From: Myxococcus dinghuensis
GTDB lineage: Bacteria > Myxococcota > Myxococcia > Myxococcales > Myxococcaceae
Length of the DNA stretch: 38,349 nucleotides
Reading direction: 5' to 3'
Assembly (NCBI RefSeq): GCF_024198235.1
Contig: NZ_JAKCFB010000062.1
Coordinates: forward strand, 1-38,349
This document shows positions 23,572 to 33,380 of the stretch, piece after piece (position 1 is the first letter of the stretch; each line of letters starts with the position of its first letter). The notes under the pieces are model-generated. The model ran no database searches. It saw nothing but the letters and a program-made list of their open reading frames with translations, and was not told the origin of the DNA. Both the position numbers and the translations under genes were made by a program.

Positions 23572-24696
23572 ATGGACATCTCCCTCGAGCCCGGCTGGGT
23601 CAGGCCCCTGTTCACCGCCTTCCTGCTGGTGCTCGGTCTGTGTATCGGCAGCTTCCTCAATGTCGTCATCGCCCGTGTTCCAGAGGGATTGAGCATCGTC
23701 CGTCCGGGTTCACGCTGTCCGAAGTGTGGGCACGTGCTCTCCTGGTACGAGAACATCCCGATTGTCTCATGGCTCGTGTTGCGGGGCCGGTGTCGTGGCT
23801 GCCAGGCGCCCATTTCGCCCCGCTACGTATTGGTGGAGCTGCTCACCGGGCTGCTCTTCCTCGCGTGTCTGCGCCGGTTCGGGTGGACGTACGAGCTGGT
23901 GCCCGCGCTCGTGCTCGTCTCGCTGTTGATTCCGCTGACGTTCATCGACCTGGCCCATTGGATCCTCCCGTTCTCCCTGACGATTCCGGGCATCGCGGCG
24001 GGGCTGCTGCTCGCCGTGCCGAGGGGCGCGAACGCGGTGGTCGACGCGACGCTGGGGGCCGTGGTCGGGTTCCTCGTCTTCCGGTCGATGGAGTACGTGG
24101 GCTGGAAGGTCTTCAAGAAGGAGGCGCTGGGGGGGGGGGACAAGTTCCTCGTCGCGCTGCTGGGCGCGTTCCTCACCTGGCGCTCGCTGCTGGGCATCCT
24201 CTTCCTGTCGTCCCTGCAGGGCGCGGTGGTGGGCCTCGCCATGCTCGGCCTCACCGGACGTGCGGGGCCCGCCGCGACGCCCGAGTCCCCCGCACCCGCG
24301 TCTCCCCCACCCACGGAGGCCTCACCGGGCGATGGGTCAGAAGGAACACCTCCCGGTGCAACGGCCGCGGCGTCGGCGCCCGGCGAAAAGGAAGCGGCCG
24401 GAGCGGACTCCGAGCTGGAATCGGAGCCGGAGAGCACCATGACCTGGGAGTTCACCCGGTCCGGGATTCCGCTCTGGAAGCGCTTGCTCCTGGTTCCCAC
24501 GTGCCTGTTGTTCCAGCCGATCCCCGACGCGCCCGTGGACGAGGAGGGAGAGGAGGAGGAGTGGGTGCCGGGGACGACGAACATCCCGTTCGGGCCGTGG
24601 CTGGCGCTGGCGGGGCTGGAGCTGCTCCTGCTCGGGCCGTGGCTCGCGCGCGTGCTCCCCATGGACCTCGCGTTGCTGCTGGGAGGCGCGCCGTGA
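23572..24696 (+). CDS. pilD: Prepilin peptidase / N-methyltransferase PilD
   Basis: This aspartic membrane protease removes the leader of PilA and N-methylates the new N-terminus. The N-terminal cytoplasmic domain has the zinc-type cysteines RCPKCGH and GRCRGC around the NIPIVSWL motif. Catalytic aspartates are D126 (FIDLAHW) and D190 (GGGDKF). The protein is about 374 residues, longer than the usual 250-290, because a Pro/Ala/Glu-rich stretch occupies about residues 230-338 before the final helix. The ATG at 23572 was preferred over 23557, which lies inside a -10-like element. The D190 motif is encoded by an 11-G run. pilS2 starts 16 bp downstream. Confidence 0.95.
   Translation: MDISLEPGWVRPLFTAFLLVLGLCIGSFLNVVIARVPEGLSIVRPGSRCPKCGHVLSWYENIPIVSWLVLRGRCRGCQAPISPRYVLVELLTGLLFLACLRRFGWTYELVPALVLVSLLIPLTFIDLAHWILPFSLTIPGIAAGLLLAVPRGANAVVDATLGAVVGFLVFRSMEYVGWKVFKKEALGGGDKFLVALLGAFLTWRSLLGILFLSSLQGAVVGLAMLGLTGRAGPAATPESPAPASPPPTEASPGDGSEGTPPGATAAASAPGEKEAAGADSELESEPESTMTWEFTRSGIPLWKRLLLVPTCLLFQPIPDAPVDEEGEEEEWVPGTTNIPFGPWLALAGLELLLLGPWLARVLPMDLALLLGGAP
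24129..24139 (+). repeat. Homopolymer G11 within pilD
   Basis: Eleven consecutive G encode the glycines preceding the catalytic Asp (GGGD) of PilD, using GGG three times although other Gly codons are available. Any one-base slip would frameshift the gene before its second catalytic residue. Confidence 0.95.
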
Positions 24697-24712
24697 CGCG
24701 CGCGCGCCACCG

Positions 24713-25837
24713 GTGAAGTGGCGCATCGCCAGCGTGGCCTTCCTGCTGGGCTCGTTGTGTACGGGGCTGTCCTGGCTGTCGCTCCAGCCGGTCCTCATCC
24801 GCTTGCTCGAGGTGGGGCGTCGGCTGGCCGCGCCCGGCTCGCACGACTCGGAGGTGCTCAACCAGGTGCGGGGTTTCCTCCCGCTCGCGCTCGCCCTGGA
24901 CCTCGTCGCGCTCACGCTGCTGGCCTACGTCATCCTCGACCTGACGGTGGGGCGTCCCTTGCGCTCCACGGAGGCCGTCGTCGAGCAGCTCGGACGGCTG
25001 GAGCTGGACCCCCACCAGCTCGCGCCCAGCCAGGGCGGTCCGTTGCTGTCCCGGATGCAGCGCGCGCTCCAGCGGTTGGCGGAGGCGCTGCGCCTGGAGC
25101 AGGCGCTCACGCGCGCCCAGATGAGCTCGCTGCGGGAGACGAATGACCGGCTGTCGCGCGCCCAGACGGACCTCGTCTCCGCGGAACGCCTGGCCACCGT
25201 CGGACGACTGGCGGCGGGCGTGGCGCACGAGGTGGGCAATCCCCTGGCCGGCATCCTGGGCTACCTGTCCCTGGCGCGGATGAAGGCGCCCACGCCGGAG
25301 CTGAAGGACTACCTCGAGCGCATCGACCACGAGGTGCAGCGCATCGACCGCATCGTCCGGGGGCTGCTCGACCTGGGGCGCCCGGAGACGTCCTCGCCCG
25401 GTCCGGTGGAGGTCGGGACGGTGGTGGAGACGTGCGTGCGGCTGGTGCGGGCCGCGCCGGAGCTCACGGGCGTCACGGTGTCGCTCGACCTGGAGCCGGG
25501 GCTGGTGGCCCGGGCGGAGACAGGCCCCCTGTCGCAGATCCTCATCAACCTGCTGCTCAACGCGGCGCAGGCCATGGGTGGCCAGGGGCGGGTGAACGTC
25601 GTGTCACGACGCGACGAGGGCGGGGTGCGGGTGATGGTGGTGGATGAGGGCCCCGGGATTCCGGCGGAGGTGATGTCGCGGCTGTTCGAGCCGTTCTTCA
25701 CCACGAAGGGCAGGCAGGGGACCGGGCTGGGGCTCGCCGTGTCGCTGCGCCTCGCCCGAGGCATGGGCGGGAGCCTGGCGGCGGAGAACGGGGTGGGGAC
25801 CGGCGCCCGGTTCACGGTGACCCTGCCGGTGGCGTGA
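24713..25837 (+). CDS. pilS2: Sensor histidine kinase PilS2
   Basis: This 374-residue kinase has two N-terminal membrane helices (about residues 5-27 and 53-76), a HAMP-like or linker segment with a coiled coil, then HisKA with VAHEVGNPL (H172). The catalytic domain has the N-box LINLLLNAAQAMGG, a standard G1 box (DEGPGI) and G2 box GTGLGL. It starts with GTG at 24713, 16 bp after pilD. It lies directly upstream of pilR2, from which it is separated by 86 bp. In M. xanthus a second pilS2/pilR2 pair sits at this place in the pil locus. Signal and targets are not evident from sequence; unlike PilS, its ATP-binding boxes are intact. Confidence 0.92.
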   Translation: MKWRIASVAFLLGSLCTGLSWLSLQPVLIRLLEVGRRLAAPGSHDSEVLNQVRGFLPLALALDLVALTLLAYVILDLTVGRPLRSTEAVVEQLGRLELDPHQLAPSQGGPLLSRMQRALQRLAEALRLEQALTRAQMSSLRETNDRLSRAQTDLVSAERLATVGRLAAGVAHEVGNPLAGILGYLSLARMKAPTPELKDYLERIDHEVQRIDRIVRGLLDLGRPETSSPGPVEVGTVVETCVRLVRAAPELTGVTVSLDLEPGLVARAETGPLSQILINLLLNAAQAMGGQGRVNVVSRRDEGGVRVMVVDEGPGIPAEVMSRLFEPFFTTKGRQGTGLGLAVSLRLARGMGGSLAAENGVGTGARFTVTLPVA

Positions 25838-25923
25838 CGAAGGCGGACTGGGGGCCTGGGAGGGTTCTCCGGCCAGAAGCTGTCGCGGGGCAGGGGGCTG
25901 GGCGATGATACGGGGAGAACGCC

Positions 25924-27348
<1,425 letters not shown>

Positions 27349-27543
27349 GGGAAATTCGTCTTCCGGGGCGGATTGACGGAACGCGTCCGGGGCCGGAAAA
27401 TCGGGCCTCCGCGACCGAGTGGGGGGCCCGGCGCTGTATCACCGCAGGGGTCCCGGCCGAACGGAGAGCAGGCGGGTTCCAGGCACTTTTTAGGAGGGGT
27501 TGACGGCCAGTGCTACGCTGGTCGCCTCTCGACGGAGTCAAGC

Positions 27544-28626
27544 ATGGCGAAGGGCAAACTGGCACTCGGCCTGGATATCGGATCGACCTCGATCAAGATG
27601 ATTCTCCTCAAGGAGCAGCGCAAGCGTGGCGAGGTCGGCTTCGCGCTGCAGAGCTTCGGCATGAAGCCGCTGCCTCCCGAGGCCATCGTCGACGGCGCGC
27701 TGATGAACTCCACGGCCATCGTGCAGGCCGTGCAGGAGCTGATGTCCGAGCTGAAGGTGAAGGGCAAGGACGTCGCCATCGGCGTGTCCGGTCACTCGGT
27801 CATCATCAAGAAGATCCAGATGCCCCGCATGTCCCAGGAGGAGCTCGAGGAGAGCATCCAGTGGGAGGCGGAGCAGTACATCCCGTTCGACGTCAAGGAC
27901 GTGAACATCGACACGCAGATCCTCGACGGGGGCGGCAACGACGCCACCGGTCAGATGGACGTGCTGCTGGTCGCCGCCAAGAAGGACATGATCAACGACT
28001 ACACCACGGTGGTCTCCGAGGCGGGCCTCGCCCCGGTGGTGGTGGACGTGGATGCCTTCGCCGTCCAGAACATGTTCTCCGTCAACTACGACCTCCCGGA
28101 GAAGGAGACCGTGGTGCTCATCAACGCGGGCGCCTCGGTGGTGAACATCAACATCATCGCCAGCGGCGTGACGGTGTTCACCCGCGACGTCACTATCGGT
28201 GGCAACCAGTTCACCGAGGAGATCCAGAAGCAGCTCAACGTCTCCTACGAGGAGGCCGAGGCCCTGAAGATCGGCGGCAACCGCGCGGACGCGGACGCCG
28301 TGGTCCCCCAGGAGGTCGAGCGCGTGCTGTCCAGCGTCGCCGAGCAGGTGGCCGGCGAAATCCAGCGCTCGCTGGACTTCTACGCGGGCACCGCGGCGGA
28401 CTCGAACTTCACCAAGGTCTACCTGTCGGGCGGCACGGCGAAGATCCCCGCCCTGTTCAAGACGATTGAAGCGCGCACCGGCGTGCCGGTGGAGATCCTC
28501 AACCCGTTCCGCAAGATTGAAGTGGACAACCGCAAGTTCGACCCCGCGTTCATCATGGACGTGGCGCCCATGGCCGCGGTGGCCGTGGGACTGGCGCTCC
28601 GGCGTCCTGGCGACAAGCTGGCCTAG
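27544..28626 (+). CDS. pilM: Type IV pilus assembly protein PilM
   Basis: This 360-residue cytoplasmic actin-like ATPase forms a ring at the pilus base and binds the N-terminus of PilN. The ATPase fold is shown by the phosphate-1 motif LGLDIGSTSIKMILLK, the later INAGASVVNINII and LSGGTAKIPALF segments, and the N-terminal MAKGKLALG. The ATG at 27544 has GGAG upstream; the frame is open 57 codons further without similarity. It begins a tight operon (pilMNOP, then pilQ). The 195-bp gap after pilR2 contains TTGACG (27500-27505) and GCTACGCT (27512-27519), but the two are too close to form a classical promoter pair. Confidence 0.96.
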   Translation: MAKGKLALGLDIGSTSIKMILLKEQRKRGEVGFALQSFGMKPLPPEAIVDGALMNSTAIVQAVQELMSELKVKGKDVAIGVSGHSVIIKKIQMPRMSQEELEESIQWEAEQYIPFDVKDVNIDTQILDGGGNDATGQMDVLLVAAKKDMINDYTTVVSEAGLAPVVVDVDAFAVQNMFSVNYDLPEKETVVLINAGASVVNINIIASGVTVFTRDVTIGGNQFTEEIQKQLNVSYEEAEALKIGGNRADADAVVPQEVERVLSSVAEQVAGEIQRSLDFYAGTAADSNFTKVYLSGGTAKIPALFKTIEARTGVPVEILNPFRKIEVDNRKFDPAFIMDVAPMAAVAVGLALRRPGDKLA

Positions 28627-28653
28627 CCCGTCCACCTTCAGGAGACGACGCAC

Positions 28654-29331
28654 ATGATGATTCGCATCAACCTGCTTCCCGTCCGGAAGGTCCAGACCCA
28701 GCAGAAGGGTCGCAAGGTCCTGATCCTCTTCGCGCTGGCCCTCCTCATCGCCGGCGGCGCCAACTACTCGTGGTACGCCGATCGCGCCAAGGAGTACGAG
28801 ACCAACGCGAACGCCATCGAGAACACCCGGACGGAGATCGCCAAGCTGGAGAAGGTCATCGGCGAGGTGAGGAACATCAACGCCCGCAAGACCGAGGTGG
28901 AGAAGAAGCTGGCCGTGCTGGACTCGCTGCGCAAGGGGCGCAACGGGCCGGTGCGCATGATGGACGCGCTGGCGTCCGCGGTTCCGAAGAAGGTCTGGGT
29001 GAAGGCCTTCAGCGAGGTCAACAGCGGCGTGGCCATCGACGGGTCCGCCGTCAGCCACGACGAGGTCGCGGAGTTCATGCGCGGCCTGAACGGCGTGGTG
29101 TGGACGCCCAAGGGCATGGGGCGCCTGGTGGACCAGCGGCGTGAGGCCAAGACGTCCCGCGTGGAGTTGCTCACGGCGGAGGCCACCATCGAGGAGTTCC
29201 CCTCGGTGCAGATCACCCCCTTCTTCACCAACATCGACCTGAACAGCGCGGTGCAGACGAAGCCGACCGCGGCCGGCATGCCGTCGCTGGTCGACTTCAA
29301 GATCACCCTCACCGCGAACTACGCCATCTGA
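28654..29331 (+). CDS. pilN: Type IV pilus assembly protein PilN
   Basis: This 225-residue bitopic inner-membrane protein starts MMIRINLLPVR, the conserved cytoplasmic motif that inserts into PilM. One membrane helix (about residues 23-38) is followed by a coiled-coil region and a periplasmic ferredoxin-like domain that pairs with PilO. The ATG at 28654 is preceded by AGGAG. It lies 27 bp after pilM, and pilO begins 14 bp further down. It is somewhat longer than typical PilN proteins (about 180-200), with extra residues near 150-200. Confidence 0.95.
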   Translation: MMIRINLLPVRKVQTQQKGRKVLILFALALLIAGGANYSWYADRAKEYETNANAIENTRTEIAKLEKVIGEVRNINARKTEVEKKLAVLDSLRKGRNGPVRMMDALASAVPKKVWVKAFSEVNSGVAIDGSAVSHDEVAEFMRGLNGVVWTPKGMGRLVDQRREAKTSRVELLTAEATIEEFPSVQITPFFTNIDLNSAVQTKPTAAGMPSLVDFKITLTANYAI

Positions 29332-29345
29332 CCGGGGCCCACGCC

Positions 29346-29927
29346 ATGGACAAGTACCTGGACCAATTCATCAAGGCACCTCCGGCGACGAAGTTCGGAG
29401 GCCTGGCGGCCGTCATCATCCTCATGACCGTCGCGAACTACTTCCTGCTCGTCCAGCCGACGGAGGAGGAGATCGAGGCCCAAGTCGCCGAGCGCCACCG
29501 GCTCGACCAGGACTTCGCCGAGAAGAGCGAGATCGCCCAGAACCTCAACGAGCGCCGGCGCGAGATGGACGTGCTGGAGCAGAAGCTCAACGAGGCGCTG
29601 ACGGAGCTCCCCGAGCGCAAGGACATCGAGGAGCTGCTCGCGCAGATCAACGACATCGGCAAGAAGAGCGGGCTGGAGATCTCCCAGGTCAAGCCGGAGA
29701 AGGAATACGTGGGCGGCGGCGAGTTCTTCGCGCGCATCCCCATCCAGATGACGGTGAGCGGCAACTACCACGAGATCGCCATGTTCCTGCAGGAGATGGC
29801 GAACATGCGCCGCATCGTGAACGTCAACAACATCAACCTGGGCACGCCCACCCTCAAGAACGAGAAGGTCGTGCTGCAGAGCAGCTTCCTGGCGACGACT
29901 TTCCGGTTCGTCGAGACCAAGAACTAG
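29346..29927 (+). CDS. pilO: Type IV pilus assembly protein PilO
   Basis: This 193-residue bitopic inner-membrane protein pairs with PilN and contacts PilP. It has one membrane helix (about residues 18-36), a long charged coiled coil (about 40-100), and a periplasmic ferredoxin-like domain with IPIQMTVSGNYHEIAMFLQ, the conserved PilO core. The coding region is 14 bp downstream of pilN and 43 bp upstream of the pilP start, so it is clearly in the same operon. Confidence 0.95.
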   Translation: MDKYLDQFIKAPPATKFGGLAAVIILMTVANYFLLVQPTEEEIEAQVAERHRLDQDFAEKSEIAQNLNERRREMDVLEQKLNEALTELPERKDIEELLAQINDIGKKSGLEISQVKPEKEYVGGGEFFARIPIQMTVSGNYHEIAMFLQEMANMRRIVNVNNINLGTPTLKNEKVVLQSSFLATTFRFVETKN

Positions 29928-29970
29928 AAACTTGATCCGTCCGGAAAGTAGGGCGACAAGGGGATTGAGG

Positions 29971-30534
29971 ATGAAGATGTTCAAGGCCACCATGACGACC
30001 GCTGCGCTCGCGCTGACGCTCGCTGCCTGCGAGGAGGCGCCCCCGCCCCCGCCGCCGGCAGCGCCAGCCAAGCGCGCGGCCCCCGCGGCGGAGACCACTC
30101 CGACGCCGGTCGAGGCCGCCGCGGCCGCGCCGTACGTCTACACCTACAACCCGGTGGGCAAGCGCGACCCGTTCCGCAGCCCGCTGGAAGAGCTTGGGCC
30201 GGTTTCCCAGGCCAACCCCGTGACCACGTGCACCGAGCCGCTGTGCGCGTTCGACCTGGACCAGCTCAAGCTGGTCGCGGTCGTCACGGGTGACGCGAAT
30301 CCGATCGCCATGGTCGAGGACCCCATGGGGCGCGGGCACATCGTGCGCCGCAACACCCGCGTGGGGCGCCAGGGCGGCAAGGTCACGCAGATTCTTCGCG
30401 ACTCGCTGACCGTGACCGAGGTGTTCTCGGGCAACGGCGAGATCATCAAGAACCCGGTGACCCTGCAGCTCAAGCAGGATGAGCGGATGGATCCGACGTA
30501 CAACCTGATGACCGGTAAGAACTACGGGGAGTAG
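29971..30534 (+). CDS. pilP: Type IV pilus assembly lipoprotein PilP
   Basis: This 187-residue inner-membrane lipoprotein links the PilN/O complex to the PilQ secretin. The signal peptide ends in LTLAAC (C20), a standard lipobox. Six consecutive prolines (residues 24-29) and a Pro/Ala-rich disordered linker follow, then the conserved KRDPFRSPLEEL and the beta-rich PilP domain with GHIVRRNTRVGRQGGKV. The ATG at 29971 was chosen over an upstream TTG because it gives a proper signal peptide. The hexaproline run is a classical ribosome-stalling sequence and would need EF-P for efficient translation. Confidence 0.95.
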   Translation: MKMFKATMTTAALALTLAACEEAPPPPPPAAPAKRAAPAAETTPTPVEAAAAAPYVYTYNPVGKRDPFRSPLEELGPVSQANPVTTCTEPLCAFDLDQLKLVAVVTGDANPIAMVEDPMGRGHIVRRNTRVGRQGGKVTQILRDSLTVTEVFSGNGEIIKNPVTLQLKQDERMDPTYNLMTGKNYGE

Positions 30535-30591
30535 CGCCCCTTAGGCGCGCCCGCGGGCGGCAGCCCGCTTCCAACTTTGGTGAGGGGACGC

Positions 30592-33342
30592 ATGCTCGAG
30601 AGGAGCGCTGTGACGAGGGGCAAGTGGATTTTGGCGACCGCCTGGGCGGTCGTCCTTGCGGGCGCCAGGGTTGAAGGCGCCGAACTGAATACGCTGCGGG
30701 ACCTGGACGTGTCCCGTACGGGCTCTGGCGCCCAGGTCGTGGTGACCGGGACCCGGCCGCCCACCTTCACCGTCTTCCGGCTCAGCGGGCCGGAGCGGCT
30801 GGTGGTCGACCTGTCGTCGGCCGACGCGACGGGAATCAAGGGTCACCATGACGGCTCGGGGCCCGTGACGGGCGTCGTGGCGTCGCAGTTCTCGGACGAG
30901 CGCGCGAGCGTCGGCCGGGTGCTGCTGGCCCTGGACAAGGCCTCCCAGTACGACGTCCGCGCGGACGGCAACCGGGTGGTCATCTCCGTGGACGGCGCCG
31001 TCGCCGCCCCCACGCCGGTCGCCGAGGTGAAGCGTCAGGAGCCGGTGGTCGCCCCCGCGCCCGCCGCCCCGACGCCGGCCAAGGTCGCCGAGGCCCAGCC
31101 CGTGGAGGAGCCCGCCACCGTGGTGGCCGAGGCGCCCACGGCGCCGGTCAAGGTCGCCGAGGCCGCGCCCACGAAGCCGGCCCTGCCGGAGAACGTGGTG
31201 GCCGCCGAGGCCGACGAGCGCGAGGTGGCCCAGCCCGCCCAGCGCATCACCCAGCTCACCTACGCGGACGACACCCTGCGCATCCGCGCGGATGGCGACA
31301 TCGCCCGCTACGAGGTCCTGGAGCTGGCGGATCCGCCGCGGCTCGCCGTGGACCTGTACGGTGTGGGCCTGTCCGCCCGCGCGCCGCGCGTGAACGGCGC
31401 CAGCCTCAAGGACGTGCGCGTCGGCGCCCACTCGGACAAGGTCCGCCTGGTGCTGGACGTTCGCGGCAAGATGCCCGCGTACCGCGTGGACCGCGCCGAG
31501 CGCGGCCTCGAGGTGGTGCTCGGTGGCGCGGTGGCCCGCAAGGCGCCGCCGGCTCCCTCGTCCCAGGAAGTGGTCGCCTCCATCGCGGAGGTCGAGCCCC
31601 TGCGCGCGCAGCCCGCTCCGGTCGAGGCGCCCGTCACGGCCTCCACCGTCGAGGTCAAGGACCTGTCCTTCCAGGAGGGCGGGGCCGGTGGCCGCGTCGT
31701 CCTGAAGCTGTCCGGGACCGCGGCGTGGAAGGTGGACCGCCCCGACCCGCGCAGCGCGGTGCTGACGCTGGACAACGCCCGGCTGCCGAAGAAGCTGGAG
31801 CGCAGCCTGGACACCAGCGCGCTCGAGACGCCGGTGAAGATGGTCAGCGCCTTCAGCGTGCCGGGTGAGGGCCGGAAGGTGCGCGTGGTGGTCGCCGCCG
31901 ACGGCGCCATCGAGGAGAAGGTCTCGCAGAACGGCGGCACGCTGTCGTGGCGGCTGGACGTCAAGGGCGTGAAGACGGAGGAGGTGTCCGTCGCTCAGCG
32001 CACGGCCGGCTTCACCGCCGAGGCCCCGGCGTACGCGGCCGAGGGCGCGCCCCAGCAGGCCCGCTACCGCGGCAAGCGCGTGTCCTTCGAGTTCAAGGAC
32101 ATCGACATCCAGAACCTGCTGCGCGTCATCGCGGAGATCTCCAAGAAGAACGTCGTCGTGGCCGACGACGTGGGTGGCCGCGTCACCATCCGGCTGCGCA
32201 ACGTGCCCTGGGACCAGGCGCTGGACCTCATCCTCCGTACCAAGCAGTTGGGCAAGGAGGAGTTCGGCAACATCATCCGCATCGCCCCGATGAAGACGCT
32301 GGAGGAGGAGGCCCGCCTGCGCCAGGAGCGCAAGAAGGCGCAGCAGCAGTTGGAAGACCTGCTGGTCAACCTCATCCCGGTGAACTACGCGGTCGCGGGC
32401 GACATGGCCGCGCGCGTGAAGGAAGTGCTGAGTGACCGTGGTTCCGTCACCGTGGATACGCGCACCAACGTCCTCATCGTGAAGGACGTGCGCGCGAACA
32501 CGGAGAAGGCGCGGGCCCTGGTGCGCAGCCTCGACACGCAGACCCCGCAGGTGCTCATCGAGAGCCGCATCGTGGAGGCCAGCACCTCGTTCAGCCGCCA
32601 GCTGGGTGTCCAGTGGGGTGGTCAGGCCCGCGCGACGCCGGCCACCGGCAACGCGACCGGCCTCATCTTCCCGAACTCCGTGGCCGTCACCGGCGGCGCG
32701 GGTGGCACGGCGAACGGCCTGTCGGCGAACCCGAACTTCGCCGTGAACCTGCCCGCCTCCGTGGGTGAGGGTAACGGAGGCGCCATCGGCTTCTCGTTCG
32801 GCTCGGCGGGTGGAGCGCTCCAGCTCAACCTCCGCCTGTCCGCGGCGGAGACCGAGGGCACCATCAAGACCATCTCCGCGCCCCGGGTGACGACGCTCGA
32901 CAACAACACCGCGCGCATCAGCCAGGGTGTGTCCCTCCCGTTCAGCCAGACGTCCGCAGGTGGCGTGAACACGACCTTCATCGAGGCGCGCCTGTCCCTG
33001 GAGGTGACTCCGCACATCACGCAGGACGGCAGCATCCTGATGTCGATCAACGCCTCCAACAACCAGCCGGACTCGTCCAACACGGGCGCCAACGGCCAGC
33101 CCGCCATCCAGCGCAAGGAGGCCAACACCCAGGTGCTGGTCAAGGATGGCGACACGACGGTCATCGGCGGCATCTACGTGCGCCGCGGGAGCATCAACTC
33201 CTTCCAGGTGCCGTTCCTGTCGAGGATTCCCGTGCTGGGTCTGCTCTTCAAGAGCAAGTCCGAGTTCGACAGCCGTCAGGAGCTGCTCATCTTCATCACG
33301 CCGCGCATCCTGAACCGGCAGACCATCGCGCAGAGCCTGTAA
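30592..33342 (+). CDS. pilQ: Type IV pilus secretin PilQ
   Basis: This 916-residue outer-membrane secretin forms the channel through which the pilus passes. After a signal peptide (about residues 1-29), three AMIN domains (about 31-135, 217-312 and 351-460) bind peptidoglycan; the first two are separated by a Pro/Ala/Val-rich linker with KVAEA repeats. The STN domain begins VSFEFKDIDIQNLL (about 497) and the secretin N-domain near LIPVNYAVAGDMA (594). The C-terminal secretin domain covers about 650-910, with VPFLSRIPVLGLLFKS near its end. The ATG at 30592 has GAGG upstream; the longer frame starts at TTG 30577. Three AMIN domains are typical for myxobacterial PilQ. Confidence 0.96.
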   Translation: MLERSAVTRGKWILATAWAVVLAGARVEGAELNTLRDLDVSRTGSGAQVVVTGTRPPTFTVFRLSGPERLVVDLSSADATGIKGHHDGSGPVTGVVASQFSDERASVGRVLLALDKASQYDVRADGNRVVISVDGAVAAPTPVAEVKRQEPVVAPAPAAPTPAKVAEAQPVEEPATVVAEAPTAPVKVAEAAPTKPALPENVVAAEADEREVAQPAQRITQLTYADDTLRIRADGDIARYEVLELADPPRLAVDLYGVGLSARAPRVNGASLKDVRVGAHSDKVRLVLDVRGKMPAYRVDRAERGLEVVLGGAVARKAPPAPSSQEVVASIAEVEPLRAQPAPVEAPVTASTVEVKDLSFQEGGAGGRVVLKLSGTAAWKVDRPDPRSAVLTLDNARLPKKLERSLDTSALETPVKMVSAFSVPGEGRKVRVVVAADGAIEEKVSQNGGTLSWRLDVKGVKTEEVSVAQRTAGFTAEAPAYAAEGAPQQARYRGKRVSFEFKDIDIQNLLRVIAEISKKNVVVADDVGGRVTIRLRNVPWDQALDLILRTKQLGKEEFGNIIRIAPMKTLEEEARLRQERKKAQQQLEDLLVNLIPVNYAVAGDMAARVKEVLSDRGSVTVDTRTNVLIVKDVRANTEKARALVRSLDTQTPQVLIESRIVEASTSFSRQLGVQWGGQARATPATGNATGLIFPNSVAVTGGAGGTANGLSANPNFAVNLPASVGEGNGGAIGFSFGSAGGALQLNLRLSAAETEGTIKTISAPRVTTLDNNTARISQGVSLPFSQTSAGGVNTTFIEARLSLEVTPHITQDGSILMSINASNNQPDSSNTGANGQPAIQRKEANTQVLVKDGDTTVIGGIYVRRGSINSFQVPFLSRIPVLGLLFKSKSEFDSRQELLIFITPRILNRQTIAQSL

Positions 33343-33380
33343 TGGCGCCGCGCCTCTTCAGCCAGGAGAGCACTTCGCTT

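Noticed and set aside
27500..27519. TTGACG and TACGCT as a promoter for pilM
   Set aside because: The two hexamers are only 8 bp apart, too close for a normal promoter; either may be used with another partner but no good one was found.
30541..33015. 824-residue minus-strand frame antisense to pilQ
   Set aside because: PilQ has complete AMIN and secretin domains on the plus strand; the antisense product is Arg/Leu/His/Asp repeats without similarity.
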